The position numbers were made by a program, and so were the translations under genes. A stretch of 37,416 nt of DNA, taken from NCBI GenBank assembly GCA_937916135.1, contig CALFTQ010000070.1, forward strand, positions 1 to 37,416, written 5' to 3'. Each line of letters opens with the position of its first letter. The first letter of the stretch is position 1. The notes under the pieces are model-generated. The model saw only the letters and a list, made by a program, of their open reading frames with translations, did not search any database and was not told where the DNA came from. Origin of the DNA: an uncultured Verrucomicrobiales bacterium (GTDB taxonomy: Bacteria > Verrucomicrobiota > Verrucomicrobiia > Verrucomicrobiales > Akkermansiaceae). Positions 8,537-16,666 of this stretch are shown one piece after another.

Positions 8537-9109
8537 ATGAACCTTTCCGAACTTCAGAAAGCCGCTGCTGATAAGATCTGCGCCCGTTTCCCGCAGGTGA
8601 GCAGCAAGGAATTCCGTGGCGATATCACCCTCACCATTGCCCCGGAGATTCTGACCCAGGCCATGCGCTATGCCAAGGACGCCTGCGGTTTCGACATGCT
8701 CGTGTGCGTTTCCTCCGTTGACCACCTGGGAGAAGAGCCGCGTTTCGAGGTCAACTACACCATCACCCAGGCTGAGACCGGCGCCAACCTGCTGGTGCGC
8801 ACTCCGGTGAGCGAGGCTGAAAACACCGTGCCGAGCATGGTGCCGGTGTGGCGCTCTGCCAACTGGCTGGAGCGCGAGCAGTACGACCTGATGGGTATCG
8901 AGTTCGCCGGGCACCCGGATCTGCGCCGCATCATGATGTGGGAGGGCTACCCCTACCACCCGCTGCGCAAGGATTTCCCCGTGGCCGGCAAGGATTTTGA
9001 ACAGGCCGGTGTGGCCTTTACCCAGAAAGCCCCCACGGGTGGCGCGCCGTTCACCACGACGCCGGGTGTCAAGACCGCCGGAGAACGCGAACCACGCTCC
9101 CGCGGCTGA
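8537..9109 (+). CDS. nuoC: NADH-quinone oxidoreductase subunit C (NuoC)
   Basis: This 190-residue peripheral-arm subunit of complex I carries the family signature ERxxYDLxGIxFxGHPDLRRI at about residues 115-135, followed by GYPYHPLRKDFP. It is a stand-alone NuoC and not a NuoCD fusion. The C-terminal 30 residues, rich in Gly, Thr and Pro, extend past the conserved core. It is preceded by a C-rich stretch (CCACCACCACC) with no Shine-Dalgarno sequence. Cotranscription with nuoB is likely (21-nt gap). The next gene, a lipoprotein, starts 10 nt after the stop, where nuoD would usually be expected. Confidence 0.95.
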   Translation: MNLSELQKAAADKICARFPQVSSKEFRGDITLTIAPEILTQAMRYAKDACGFDMLVCVSSVDHLGEEPRFEVNYTITQAETGANLLVRTPVSEAENTVPSMVPVWRSANWLEREQYDLMGIEFAGHPDLRRIMMWEGYPYHPLRKDFPVAGKDFEQAGVAFTQKAPTGGAPFTTTPGVKTAGEREPRSRG

Positions 9110-9119
9110 TACCGCCCCC

Positions 9120-9713
9120 ATGCGGATTCTCTACAGCACCATTTTCTGTCTGGCTGCAGCCCTGCCCCTCCTGGTGGCAAGCTGCAGCCATTCTGACCCA
9201 CGCACCCAGGCTCTCATCGACCTGCGGGCAGAGGTGGATGACCAGCTGGAGGAACTGGCTGTGGGCGACTGGATTATCATCGGCCCCAGTGCAGAGCTGG
9301 AAAAAGCAGCTGCTGCCCCGCAGGTACAGCACCTCAACGTGATGGCCACGAACGTGAGCACCCTGCGGCAGACTCTCGACCTCATGGAGCGCGAAAACCG
9401 GCTGATTCCCCGCCTGTGGGTCTGCCGCGAGCTGGAGCAGCCCGGCAAGAAACTCACCCCCGGCCATGCACGTCTGCGCACCCATCTGCAGGAACTCCTG
9501 ACCGGGCGCACCCACTTCTCGGTGGATGAGCGCGTCATCGGCATGCAGCTCAAGCAGTTGAAACCGGAGCAGAAAGTGCTCTTCATTCACACAGACACAA
9601 CGCAACCGCACAGCAGCGTGGGCATTGAACTGGATTGCGCAGAGGCAGCCCAGATCCGCACCACCCCCAACCAGATAAAAACCAAGTACCGCCATGCCGA
9701 GCTTACCCCCTGA
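9120..9713 (+). CDS. Predicted lipoprotein of unknown function
   Basis: This 197-residue protein begins MRILYSTIFCLAAALPLLVASC. The hydrophobic stretch ends in the lipobox VASC (cysteine at residue 22), so lipid attachment and export are predicted. I start at 9120, not at the frame's first ATG at 8997, because the lipobox fits this start and because 8997 lies inside nuoC. The rest is soluble, with a conserved-looking GDWIIIGPSAE, a helical middle and a C-terminal part with LFIHTDTTQP. I do not recognise the family. It starts 10 nt after nuoC and its end overlaps the next gene by 20 nt, so it belongs to the same operon. Nothing ties it to complex I beyond position. Confidence 0.7.
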   Translation: MRILYSTIFCLAAALPLLVASCSHSDPRTQALIDLRAEVDDQLEELAVGDWIIIGPSAELEKAAAAPQVQHLNVMATNVSTLRQTLDLMERENRLIPRLWVCRELEQPGKKLTPGHARLRTHLQELLTGRTHFSVDERVIGMQLKQLKPEQKVLFIHTDTTQPHSSVGIELDCAEAAQIRTTPNQIKTKYRHAELTP

Positions 9714-10011
9714 CCAAGACCCCGTAGCACGCGCCCAGGCCTGGGTGGGCGATGCCATCCTGGCGCTGTATGTGCGCGAGTGGATTCTCTCGTTCAAAGG
9801 CGAGATAGACGGTGCCCTCTTCATTGAGTTCACCAGCAACAACTTCCTGCGCCTCACCGGCAACGCCACCGGAGTGGAGGCTCAGATCGGCCGCATCTAC
9901 AAGGCAGAAGGGCTCGCCGCCGCCAATGCCTGGATTGAGGAAAACCTGCGCCCCCGCATGGAGCAGCGCCTGCACAAGCTGCGCTCCATCCACCCCCACC
10001 ACAAAAAGTAA
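9694..10011 (+). CDS. mrnC: Mini-RNase III-like ribonuclease
   Basis: This 105-residue protein matches the single catalytic domain of mini-RNase III (MrnC), which in Bacillus trims the ends of 23S rRNA precursors. It shows AQAWVGDAILALYVREW, the counterpart of the family's AxAYIGDAVYELYVR, with the probable catalytic Asp20, and GVEAQIGRIYKAEG with the second acidic residue, Glu62. There is no double-stranded RNA binding domain. At 105 residues it is shorter than the usual 130-140; the region between the two motifs is reduced. The gene overlaps the lipoprotein gene by 20 nt and lies 8 nt before the exonuclease III gene, so it is in the same operon. The symbol is by similarity only. Confidence 0.75.
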   Translation: MPSLPPDQDPVARAQAWVGDAILALYVREWILSFKGEIDGALFIEFTSNNFLRLTGNATGVEAQIGRIYKAEGLAAANAWIEENLRPRMEQRLHKLRSIHPHHKK

Positions 10012-10019
10012 ACACCCGC

Positions 10020-10778
10020 ATGAAAATCGTCAGCTGGAATGTGAACGGCATACGCGCCACCCTGGGCAAGGGACTGGCCGAAAAGATGGACGCCCTGCAG
10101 CCGGATATTCTCTGCCTGCAAGAGGTGAAAGCCCGCCCGGAGCAGGTGAGTGACCTGTGGCTGGCCAGCTGGCCGCACAGCCTGTGGAACCCGGCACAGA
10201 AAGCAGGCTACTCCGGCGTGCTCATTCTTTCAAAAGTGGCACCGCTCTCCACCACCCTGGGCATAGGCTGCCCTGAGCATGATACCGAGGGCCGCGTGGC
10301 CACCATGGAGTTTGAGGATTTCTACCTGGTGAACTGCTACACCCCGAACTCCCAGAACGAGCTGGCCCGCCTGCCCTACCGCCAGGAATGGGATGCCGCC
10401 TTCCGCGCCTATGTGGCCGGGCTGGCCGGGAAGAAGCCCGTGGTCTTCTGCGGCGACTTGAACGTGGCCCACGAAGAGATTGACCTGGCCCGCCCCGCGG
10501 CCAACCATTTCTCCGCCGGCTTCTCGGATGAGGAGCGCGCCGGCTTCACCGCCCTGCTCGGCGCCGGCTTTGCGGATACCTTCCGCCGCCTGCACCCGGA
10601 CACCCGGGACGCCTACACCTGGTGGAGTTTCCGCGGTGGTGCCCGCGCCCGGAACGTGGGGTGGCGCATCGACTACTTCTGCGTGTCCGAATCCATGCTG
10701 CCGCGCGTACACTGCGCTGAGATTCACGCCGATATCACCGGGTCAGACCACTGCCCGGTCTCCATCACCCTGAATTAA
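10020..10778 (+). CDS. xth: Exodeoxyribonuclease III / AP endonuclease
   Basis: This 252-residue enzyme belongs to the exonuclease III (EEP) family and cuts DNA at abasic sites and removes 3' blocks in base excision repair. Seen in order: MKIVSWNVNGIRA with Asn7, CLQEVK with the metal-binding Glu35, NCYTPNSQ, FCGDLNVAHEEIDLARP with the catalytic Asp/Asn pair, YTWWSFRGGARARNVGWRIDYF and the terminal GSDHCPVS with the catalytic Asp-His. The set is complete and the length normal. It is 8 nt downstream of the mini-RNase III gene and 18 nt upstream of the methyltransferase-like gene, inside the long nuoB-ispE directon. Confidence 0.95.
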   Translation: MKIVSWNVNGIRATLGKGLAEKMDALQPDILCLQEVKARPEQVSDLWLASWPHSLWNPAQKAGYSGVLILSKVAPLSTTLGIGCPEHDTEGRVATMEFEDFYLVNCYTPNSQNELARLPYRQEWDAAFRAYVAGLAGKKPVVFCGDLNVAHEEIDLARPAANHFSAGFSDEERAGFTALLGAGFADTFRRLHPDTRDAYTWWSFRGGARARNVGWRIDYFCVSESMLPRVHCAEIHADITGSDHCPVSITLN

Positions 10779-10796
10779 GAAAGAACCGATTAACGC

Positions 10797-11465
10797 ATGA
10801 AACCACTTACCAAACTGGGAGAGAAGGCACTGGAAGACGGCTCCGTGTGGGAGCTCTGGGAGCGCGATGGCGTGCTCACCCTGCAGCTGGACGGCATGCC
10901 CTGCGCCAATTCATTCACCTACGGCAGTGAGGAAGCCATGGCCGAGCTGGCCACCTCACCCATCACCCGCGCCGGGCAGCCCTGCATCATGATTGCCGGG
11001 CTGGGCCTCGGCTACGGACTGGCCAAGGCCATGCAGTGCCTGCCCAGGGAAAAGGCCAGATTCATCGTGGCCGAGCCCGTGCCCGAAATCGTGAAGTGGA
11101 ACCGTGAATTCGGTGAAAACAAGGCCCTGTGGGAGGACAAGCGCGTGTCCACCGAGCCCGCCACCGCTGCCGAGCTCTGCCGCAAGCGCACCGGCTCTCT
11201 GCATGCCATTCTGCTGCGCAGTGCCCACACCCGCTGCGAGATGACCCTGGGAGATGCCCAGGCCTATTTCAACGCCCTGAAAGGCGGCAGCATGCTGGTC
11301 ATCAACCTCTCCAAGGCCGATAAGAAACTGGAGGCCACGCTGCGCCGCGCCGGTTTCGAGGTGAGCAGCACCACCGTACCCGCCTCCTCCAAGGGCAAGC
11401 AGCTGCGGCTGCACACCATCGTGCTGGCCCGCCGAGGCCGCTTTGTCCCCTTCGCAGAACGCTGA
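10797..11465 (+). CDS. Spermidine-synthase-like / SAM-dependent methyltransferase-fold protein
   Basis: This 222-residue soluble protein has a Rossmann nucleotide-binding loop IAGLGLGYG at residues 66-74, followed by an acidic strand end (FIVAEPVPEIVKWNREF) as in spermidine synthases and related S-adenosylmethionine-fold enzymes. Downstream strands (MLVINLSKAD, TIVLARRG) fit the rest of the fold. The typical aminopropyltransferase aspartates are not evident, so polyamine synthesis is unproven. It may be a methyltransferase or a non-catalytic relative. It starts 18 nt after the exonuclease III gene and 25 nt separate it from the FtsB-like gene. Confidence 0.65.
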   Translation: MKPLTKLGEKALEDGSVWELWERDGVLTLQLDGMPCANSFTYGSEEAMAELATSPITRAGQPCIMIAGLGLGYGLAKAMQCLPREKARFIVAEPVPEIVKWNREFGENKALWEDKRVSTEPATAAELCRKRTGSLHAILLRSAHTRCEMTLGDAQAYFNALKGGSMLVINLSKADKKLEATLRRAGFEVSSTTVPASSKGKQLRLHTIVLARRGRFVPFAER

Positions 11466-11490
11466 TTCCCCCCTCTCTCCGACTCCCCAT

Positions 11491-11913
11491 ATGCAACACC
11501 CCCTATTCAGAAGCCGGATTCCCACCCTGGAAGAACTCCAGGAGCAGCGCAACCAGCGCAGCAAGGGGATTCGCGGCATGCTGAAAGTCAGCGGAGTCAT
11601 CTTTCTGGTGCTGGTGGCAGTCCTCGCTTCCATGCTGCTGCTCACCCCCGTTCTGGAACTTCACAAGCTGGAGCAGGAACGCGAAATCGCAAAACAGCAA
11701 CTCCAGCGGGCTAAGGCAGACGAAGCAGAGGCTTACAACAAGTTACTCTGGATGGCGGATCCGGAATACTTTGAGCAGATGGCCAGAGACCGCGCCAACC
11801 AGGCCAAGGACGGTGAATACATCATCCGCCGCCCCACGGCTGAGGAGCTCCAGCAAATGGAACAGGAGGCCCGCAAAAAGCGGCCGCCCCGCAAACCCCG
11901 CCGCCGCGATTAA
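11491..11913 (+). CDS. Septum formation initiator (FtsB/DivIC-like) protein
   Basis: This 140-residue protein has a short cytoplasmic N terminus, one membrane helix (about 31-53), a coiled coil (54-85) and the segment MADPEYFEQMARDRANQAKDGEYIIR. That segment fits the FtsB/DivIC consensus (DPEYIE..AR..L....GE). Such proteins link the divisome complexes FtsQ-FtsL-FtsB at the septum. It ends in a very basic tail rich in Pro, Arg and Lys. I start at 11491 (MQHPLFR) because the earlier in-frame ATG overlaps the previous gene and gives only a low-complexity extension. ispE follows after 24 nt. There is no ftsL in the window. Confidence 0.75.
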   Translation: MQHPLFRSRIPTLEELQEQRNQRSKGIRGMLKVSGVIFLVLVAVLASMLLLTPVLELHKLEQEREIAKQQLQRAKADEAEAYNKLLWMADPEYFEQMARDRANQAKDGEYIIRRPTAEELQQMEQEARKKRPPRKPRRRD

Positions 11914-11937
11914 CTCTTACCCCCCCATTCCTCCACC

Positions 11938-12783
11938 ATGTCAACCTACGAGGCACCGGCAAAAATCAACCTTTCCCTGCGTGTTCAGAACAAAGTACGC
12001 GAAGACGGCTACCACAATGTGGATATCCTGATGGCCCCCATCGACCTGTACGACACGCTCGATTTCCACAACTCCCGCACCACCACCATCAAGTGCGATA
12101 CCCCTGGCGTGCCCACCGATGAAAGCAACCTGGTATTCAAGGCCGTGCGTGAATTCGAGAAGGTATACGGCCGCAAGGCCAAGCAGCGCATCACCCTCAC
12201 CAAGCGCATCCCGCATGGCGCCGGGCTCGGTGGCGGCAGCAGCGATGCCGCCTTCACCCTGCTGGCCATCAACGAGATTCTGGGTACCAACTATGAGCTG
12301 GAGGAACTCTGCACCATGGCCGCTTCCCTGGGCAGTGATGTGCCCTACTTCCTCACCCCCACCATCTGCCGCTGCAAGGGCCGCGGCGAGATTGTGACCC
12401 CCGTGCCGGAGCTCGCCGGGTGGAGCAGTCCCATCGTGCTGCTCAAGCCCGCATTCGGCGTGAGCACCCCCACCGCCTACAAGGGGCTCACCTGCAGCAA
12501 GCGCATCAAGGGCATCAGCTACGGCCCGCAGAAGGTGGACGACATCACCCTGGTGAATGACCTGGAGCGCCCGGTCTTTGCCAAGTTCCCCATCCTGGCC
12601 CGCATGAAGTGCTGGCTGCTGGAGCAGCCCGGCACCCGCGCCGCCCTCATGAGCGGCAGCGGTTCCACCATGTTTGCCCTCACCGAGACCCCGGAGCAGG
12701 CCCGCGACATCGCCGCCAGGGCCAAGGCCGAGCTCGACCCCACCCTCTTCACCCACTGCGGCACCGTAAACCCCCAGGCCTGA
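11938..12783 (+). CDS. ispE: 4-diphosphocytidyl-2-C-methyl-D-erythritol kinase (IspE)
   Basis: This 281-residue GHMP kinase phosphorylates CDP-methylerythritol in the non-mevalonate isoprenoid pathway. Seen: APAKINLSLRV at the N terminus (substrate and ATP-site Lys), EDGYHNVD, the ATP-binding loop IPHGAGLGGGSSDAA near residues 95-109, and the C-terminal GSGSTMFALT motif 3. The gene is intact. It is the last gene of the forward run starting at nuoB. Its leader is C-rich (CCCCCCATTCCTCCACC) without a Shine-Dalgarno sequence. A large stem-loop follows at 12925-12974. Confidence 0.95.
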   Translation: MSTYEAPAKINLSLRVQNKVREDGYHNVDILMAPIDLYDTLDFHNSRTTTIKCDTPGVPTDESNLVFKAVREFEKVYGRKAKQRITLTKRIPHGAGLGGGSSDAAFTLLAINEILGTNYELEELCTMAASLGSDVPYFLTPTICRCKGRGEIVTPVPELAGWSSPIVLLKPAFGVSTPTAYKGLTCSKRIKGISYGPQKVDDITLVNDLERPVFAKFPILARMKCWLLEQPGTRAALMSGSGSTMFALTETPEQARDIAARAKAELDPTLFTHCGTVNPQA

Positions 12784-12796
12784 TTCCGGGCACCGT

Positions 12797-12974
12797 GTGG
12801 TTCTCACCTGCCAGGCCTGAGCAGCGCCCGGGAATTCTGCGCCCGTAAGGACGACCTATCCATAGCGAGTGGCGGGCAGAACCACTCGTACAAACAAAAA
12901 GAAACCGGAGCCCCGGTGCAGGTCGGGGTGGCATCATGCGTTGAACAATACACCGCATGGATTCATGCCACCCC
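12797..12974. terminator. Intergenic stem-loops between convergent ispE and the SPFH gene
   Basis: This 200-bp gap holds three foldable elements. GTGGTTCT (12797-12804) pairs with AGAACCAC (12878-12885). CCCCG (12911-12915) pairs with CGGGG (12924-12928). The strongest is GGGGTGGCATCATGCG (12925-12940), which pairs with CGCATG (12954-12959) and ATGCCACCCC (12965-12974) around a 5-nt bulge. The last two share bases, so only one can form at a time. No long U tract follows. Termination in either direction is the simplest role. Confidence 0.55.
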
Positions 12975-12986
12975 TTGAGTGGAACC

Positions 12987-14084
12987 TCACATCTGCGGAG
13001 CTGCGGGTGCAGGCTGGGGAGCAGGAGCAGGTGGCGGCGGAACCGGGGCCACGGCCTTGCGGATATTCTGCAGGGCATCGAACAGCGGGCTCACGGCATC
13101 GCTGCCCACCAGGATATGCGGGAACTTAATCTTATCCAGGTTGCGGATAGTTTCCACGCGGATGATGTTTTCGCCGATGGCTTCGTTGAGGGCTTTCTTA
13201 CCGGCGGCTTCCAGAATCATACCTTCGGATTCGGCCTTCTTCATGGCTACGATGGCGGCGGCCTCCTGCTGCTTGGCGTAGAGCTTGGCATCGGCCTCAG
13301 CCTTGGCGCGGAGAAGCTCACCCTGGGCCTCCTGGTTCACGCGGTTGGCCTTGGCGCGGCCCTCGGCCTCGGCAATTTCCTCGGAACGCCTGGCAATTTC
13401 CAGCATGATAGCCTGGCGCTCATACTCCTGGGTGGCTTCCACCTTCTTGGTGATACCGGCCGTCACGCTTTCCGGCGGCAGGGTGGAACCGATAGTCACG
13501 GATTCCACGATGAAGGGGCTGCCCGCCAGCTGCTTGCGCAGGCTGGTTTCCACCATGCGGGTAATCTCCGGAATCTTGGCAGGGGCTTCCAGACCACGGA
13601 ACTGGGCAATGGCCGTGCGCACCGCCGTGCGGAAGGGCTGGCAGATGAAGGAATTGTAGGCATCTCGGGCAATCTCGTCCGGGTTGTTCGGCACCTCGGC
13701 AATGGCGCCGTAGTTCTCCACGAACTCCTTGACCTTGTTCGCATCGATGCGGTACACCAGGTAGGCCTCTGCCTTCATTTTGAGCTGGTCTGCCGCGCGG
13801 ATGTCATCGAAGGTTTCCGTCATGGTGTACGGTGTCACACAAATCGGGATGGACTTCTGACGCCACACATAACCGGTGCCGCCCGGGCCCTTGATAACGC
13901 TGCGGAACTCCTTGATACCGAAAATCGGATTGGTGTACACATAAGCCGCGTAGCCGCCATCCACCTTCTCATTCGAGCAGTTCATGGCCACAATCACACC
14001 GGCTCCACCGGCCAGCAGCAACACCCCGGCACCAATAGTAGACCAGATGCCGGCCTTCTGGGTAGTTGTATATACTTTAGGCAT
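12987..14084 (-). CDS. SPFH/Band 7 (prohibitin-like) membrane protein
   Basis: This 365-residue protein has one N-terminal membrane helix (about 12-34), an SPFH/Band 7 domain (about 40-230) and a long Ala/Glu-rich coiled coil (EIAEAEGRAKANRVNQEAQGE and on) typical of stomatin and prohibitin relatives, then a Pro/Ala tail (APVPPPPAPAPQPAP). Such proteins form large ring assemblies on membranes and often organise proteases or lipid domains. No HflB/FtsH or NfeD partner is adjacent, so the role is open. It is the last gene of a reverse group, but an 89-nt gap and its own promoter separate it from the TRIC gene. Confidence 0.9.
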   Translation of the reverse strand: MPKVYTTTQKAGIWSTIGAGVLLLAGGAGVIVAMNCSNEKVDGGYAAYVYTNPIFGIKEFRSVIKGPGGTGYVWRQKSIPICVTPYTMTETFDDIRAADQLKMKAEAYLVYRIDANKVKEFVENYGAIAEVPNNPDEIARDAYNSFICQPFRTAVRTAIAQFRGLEAPAKIPEITRMVETSLRKQLAGSPFIVESVTIGSTLPPESVTAGITKKVEATQEYERQAIMLEIARRSEEIAEAEGRAKANRVNQEAQGELLRAKAEADAKLYAKQQEAAAIVAMKKAESEGMILEAAGKKALNEAIGENIIRVETIRNLDKIKFPHILVGSDAVSPLFDALQNIRKAVAPVPPPPAPAPQPAPAAPQM

Positions 14085-14090
14085 GCCACC

Positions 14091-14119
14091 TGTTTAACAC
14101 ACCAGCGCTGCCCTGTCAA
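14091..14119 (-). promoter_or_regulatory. Promoter of the SPFH gene, leaderless type
   Basis: On the minus strand a consensus TTGACA (14114-14119), a 17-nt spacer and TAAACA (14091-14096) end 6 nt before the ATG at 14084. The -10 is poor (3 of 6) but the spacing and position match other promoters here. AGGTGG just before the ATG is too close to act as a Shine-Dalgarno sequence. Confidence 0.5.
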
Positions 14120-14173
14120 ACAAAATTGGATTCATCCCGCCCTCAGCCAAGGGAAATTCATTGGCCCGGTGCA

Positions 14174-14902
14174 TCATTGGTGCGGCTCATCGGGATGCAC
14201 CGTATCAAGCAGAGAGCGGTAGGAGGGCAGCTGCCAGTTCATATACACCGCCACCATGCGCACCACAAATACCACGATGGTGCCCAAGATGTAGGAAATC
14301 TGGTAGGGGCAGCTAAAATACTGCAGCACCACAAAGAGCAGACTGCCGGAGAAGGCAGCGGAAGCATACACCTCCTTGGAGCGGAACACATAGGGCACAT
14401 TGCCGGTGAGCACATCGCGAAGGGCGCCACCAGCCACTCCGGTGCACACCCCCATGCAGATGCACACAATGCCGGAGCAGCCCAGATAATACGCCTTGGC
14501 CGCCCCCAGCAGGGTGAAGAACGCCATGGCAAAGGCATCTGCCACGCGGATGGTACCCACCGGCGGGTTCCAGAAGCGAGTCACGTAGAACATGATGAGC
14601 GAGGTAATGAGCGCCATGTACAGGAACTGCACATCGTGCCCCACCACCCAGTACACCGTGATAGGGGTGCCATCCTGGGTCATCATACCGTTCAGCAGAA
14701 TATCACGTACCGTGCCGCCACCCAGCGAGGCTATGGTGCCGCAGACCAGCACACCCACGATATCCATGCGCACGCGGCTGGAGGCCGTGGCACCAGCAAT
14801 GGCACCCACCACCGTCGCAAAAACACAGCAGAAATAGAAGAGCGGATGCTCACCAAAATTCTGCACCGCCTGCAGGCTATCTAAACTGCATGTGTCTACC
14901 AT
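14174..14902 (-). CDS. TRIC/UPF0126 (YicG-like) membrane channel protein
   Basis: This 242-residue integral membrane protein has about seven hydrophobic helices and the duplicated motif of the UPF0126 family: SLGGGTVRDILL in the first half and GGALRDVLTG in the second. Prokaryotic TRIC proteins form trimeric cation (K+) channels; other members of the family are linked to glycine use. Which applies here cannot be told from sequence. It starts 1 nt after the stop of the GYF_2 gene, which implies translational coupling. Its ATG lies in a sequence with no Shine-Dalgarno. Confidence 0.88.
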   Translation of the reverse strand: MVDTCSLDSLQAVQNFGEHPLFYFCCVFATVVGAIAGATASSRVRMDIVGVLVCGTIASLGGGTVRDILLNGMMTQDGTPITVYWVVGHDVQFLYMALITSLIMFYVTRFWNPPVGTIRVADAFAMAFFTLLGAAKAYYLGCSGIVCICMGVCTGVAGGALRDVLTGNVPYVFRSKEVYASAAFSGSLLFVVLQYFSCPYQISYILGTIVVFVVRMVAVYMNWQLPSYRSLLDTVHPDEPHQ

Positions 14903-14903
14903 A

Positions 14904-15257
14904 TCACCTCAAGGCCTTGGTGAACAACCAGACGATGAAGATAAAAAGCAGTATCGGCCAGAACAACTGGATGGCCCCGATAGCCAGCACCAGAAAAATC
15001 ACGAGCCCCACCACCATGAGGAGCGCAGGCACCAGCATCCCGCTGCGTTTCAGCACCGTGAACATGCCGGGGTTGCGCTCCTCCTCTTCCTCCTCGCTGA
15101 GATTGACGGTGTGCAGGGGGCGCCAGGTGTTGTTGTCTGCCCGGCGCACCCAGGTTTCATCTGTAATTTCGCCTGAGGCACGCAAACGCACCAGGTCATT
15201 CCCGCTCACGGGGCCGACCTTTTCGGTGCCGGTGTCGTAGTAAAACTTACGCGCCAT
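14904..15257 (-). CDS. GYF_2-domain membrane protein
   Basis: This 117-residue protein begins ARKFYYDTGTEKVGPVSGNDLVRL and continues GEITDETWVRRADNNTWRPL. This matches the GYF_2 (DUF4339) domain, a small fold found at the ends of many bacterial membrane proteins and thought to bind peptides. An acidic stretch (SEEEEEE) leads to two closely spaced membrane helices (about 72-115), with the domain predicted in the cytoplasm. It starts 17 nt after lpdA stops and is followed 1 nt later by the TRIC gene. Function unknown. Confidence 0.8.
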   Translation of the reverse strand: MARKFYYDTGTEKVGPVSGNDLVRLRASGEITDETWVRRADNNTWRPLHTVNLSEEEEEERNPGMFTVLKRSGMLVPALLMVVGLVIFLVLAIGAIQLFWPILLFIFIVWLFTKALR

Positions 15258-15274
15258 CGCCTTTGCTGCAGAAA

Positions 15275-16660
15275 TTAAGCATGGATTGCGCGCCCGTCTG
15301 CTGCCAGCACGGCCTCATGAATGGCCTCCGAGAGCGTGGGGTGGGCGTAAATCATGGCGTTCAGGTCAGCATCCGTCAACTCGCTGTTCAACGCGAGTTC
15401 CGGGGCGGTGAGCAGCTCTGTGGCGTTATCGCCCACGATGTGGGCACCCAGCAGCTCTCCATTCTCCTTGCCGAAAAGCAGCTTCACGAAACCCTCCGTA
15501 TCGCCGCCGGCCACCGCGCGGCCAATAGCCTGGAAGGGGAACTTGCCCACCTTGTATTCCACGCCGGCGGCCTTCAGCTCGCGCTCGCGCTTGCCCACGC
15601 TGGCCACCTGCGGGTGGCAGTAGGTGCAGCCCGGCACAATGAGGGCCTGCTTCGGGGTGTGGCCTTCCACATACATCCCCTCCACGGCCTGCTCAGCCTC
15701 GTAACTAGCGGTGTGAGCCAGCATGATACCGCCGATGCAGTCGCCCACGGCATACACGCCCTTGATGCTGGTCTCGTATCGTTCATTGACCTTGATGAAG
15801 CCGCGTTCGGTAAGCTCCAGACCGTTGGCCGCCGGCACCACCGGCACCACGCCGATAGCCACCAGGCACACATCTGCCGTGATTTCCTGCACCTTGCCGT
15901 TTCTGGCCGTGATGGTGGCGGTCACGCTGTCGCCGTTGTCCTTCAGGGCATCCACCTTGGCACCGGCCATGCAGGTGATTCCCTGCTTCTTGAATGAGCG
16001 CTCCACCGCCTGGCTCACATCGTCATCCTCATTGGGCAGGATGCGCGGCAGCGCCTCCACCAGGGTCACCTTGGTGCCGAAGCAGTGGTACACGTAGGAA
16101 AGCTCAGAGCCGATAGCACCGGAGCCAATCACAATCATGCTCTCCGGGCGCTTCTTCATGACCAGCGCATCCTTGCTGCCGATGATGGTCTTGCCGTTAA
16201 AGGGGAACACGGGCACCTCGCGGGTGCGGGCACCGGTGGCTATGAGAATCTGCGGGGCTTCCAGCGTGGTCACCGTGCCATCGGCTGCTGTCACCTCCAC
16301 CTTGCCCGGGCCGGGAATGCTGGCCACACCGGCCACGTTCTCAATCTTGTTCTTCTTGAACAGGAACGCAATACCGGCAGAAAGGCGGTCGCTTATCTGG
16401 CGGGAGCGTCCGATAACGGCCTCCCAATCCACGCTCAGACCCTCGGTCGCGATGCCGAACTCGGCAGCGCGCTTGTTGATGGTGTTGTACACCTCGCCAT
16501 TCTTCAGCAGGGCCTTGGTCGGTATGCAACCCCAGTTCAGGCAGGTGCCGCCCACGCGCTCCCGCTCCACGCACACCACACGCTTGCCCAGCTGGGCCGC
16601 GCGGATTGCGCCTACATAACCGGCCGGGCCGCCACCTATCACAATCAGGTCGTAACTCAT
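15275..16660 (-). CDS. lpdA: Dihydrolipoyl dehydrogenase
   Basis: This 461-residue flavoprotein reoxidises dihydrolipoamide in 2-oxoacid dehydrogenase complexes or the glycine cleavage system, passing electrons to NAD+. Seen: FAD-binding VIGGGPAGYVGAIRAAQLG, the redox disulfide GGTCLNWGCIPTKALL (Cys40 and Cys45), the NAD-binding IGSGAIGSELS, the second FAD motif VYAVGDCIGG and the C-terminal catalytic HPTLSEAIHEA. No E1 or E2 gene is nearby, so the partner complex is unknown. It heads the reverse group with the GYF_2 and TRIC genes. The predicted promoter ends 6 nt before the ATG. Confidence 0.95.
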   Translation of the reverse strand: MSYDLIVIGGGPAGYVGAIRAAQLGKRVVCVERERVGGTCLNWGCIPTKALLKNGEVYNTINKRAAEFGIATEGLSVDWEAVIGRSRQISDRLSAGIAFLFKKNKIENVAGVASIPGPGKVEVTAADGTVTTLEAPQILIATGARTREVPVFPFNGKTIIGSKDALVMKKRPESMIVIGSGAIGSELSYVYHCFGTKVTLVEALPRILPNEDDDVSQAVERSFKKQGITCMAGAKVDALKDNGDSVTATITARNGKVQEITADVCLVAIGVVPVVPAANGLELTERGFIKVNERYETSIKGVYAVGDCIGGIMLAHTASYEAEQAVEGMYVEGHTPKQALIVPGCTYCHPQVASVGKRERELKAAGVEYKVGKFPFQAIGRAVAGGDTEGFVKLLFGKENGELLGAHIVGDNATELLTAPELALNSELTDADLNAMIYAHPTLSEAIHEAVLAADGRAIHA

Positions 16661-16666
16661 GCCACC

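Noticed and set aside
12784..12986. tRNA or structured RNA gene in the ispE-SPFH gap
   Set aside because: Stem-loops are present but no cloverleaf, TPsiC-like sequence or other known RNA signature can be made.
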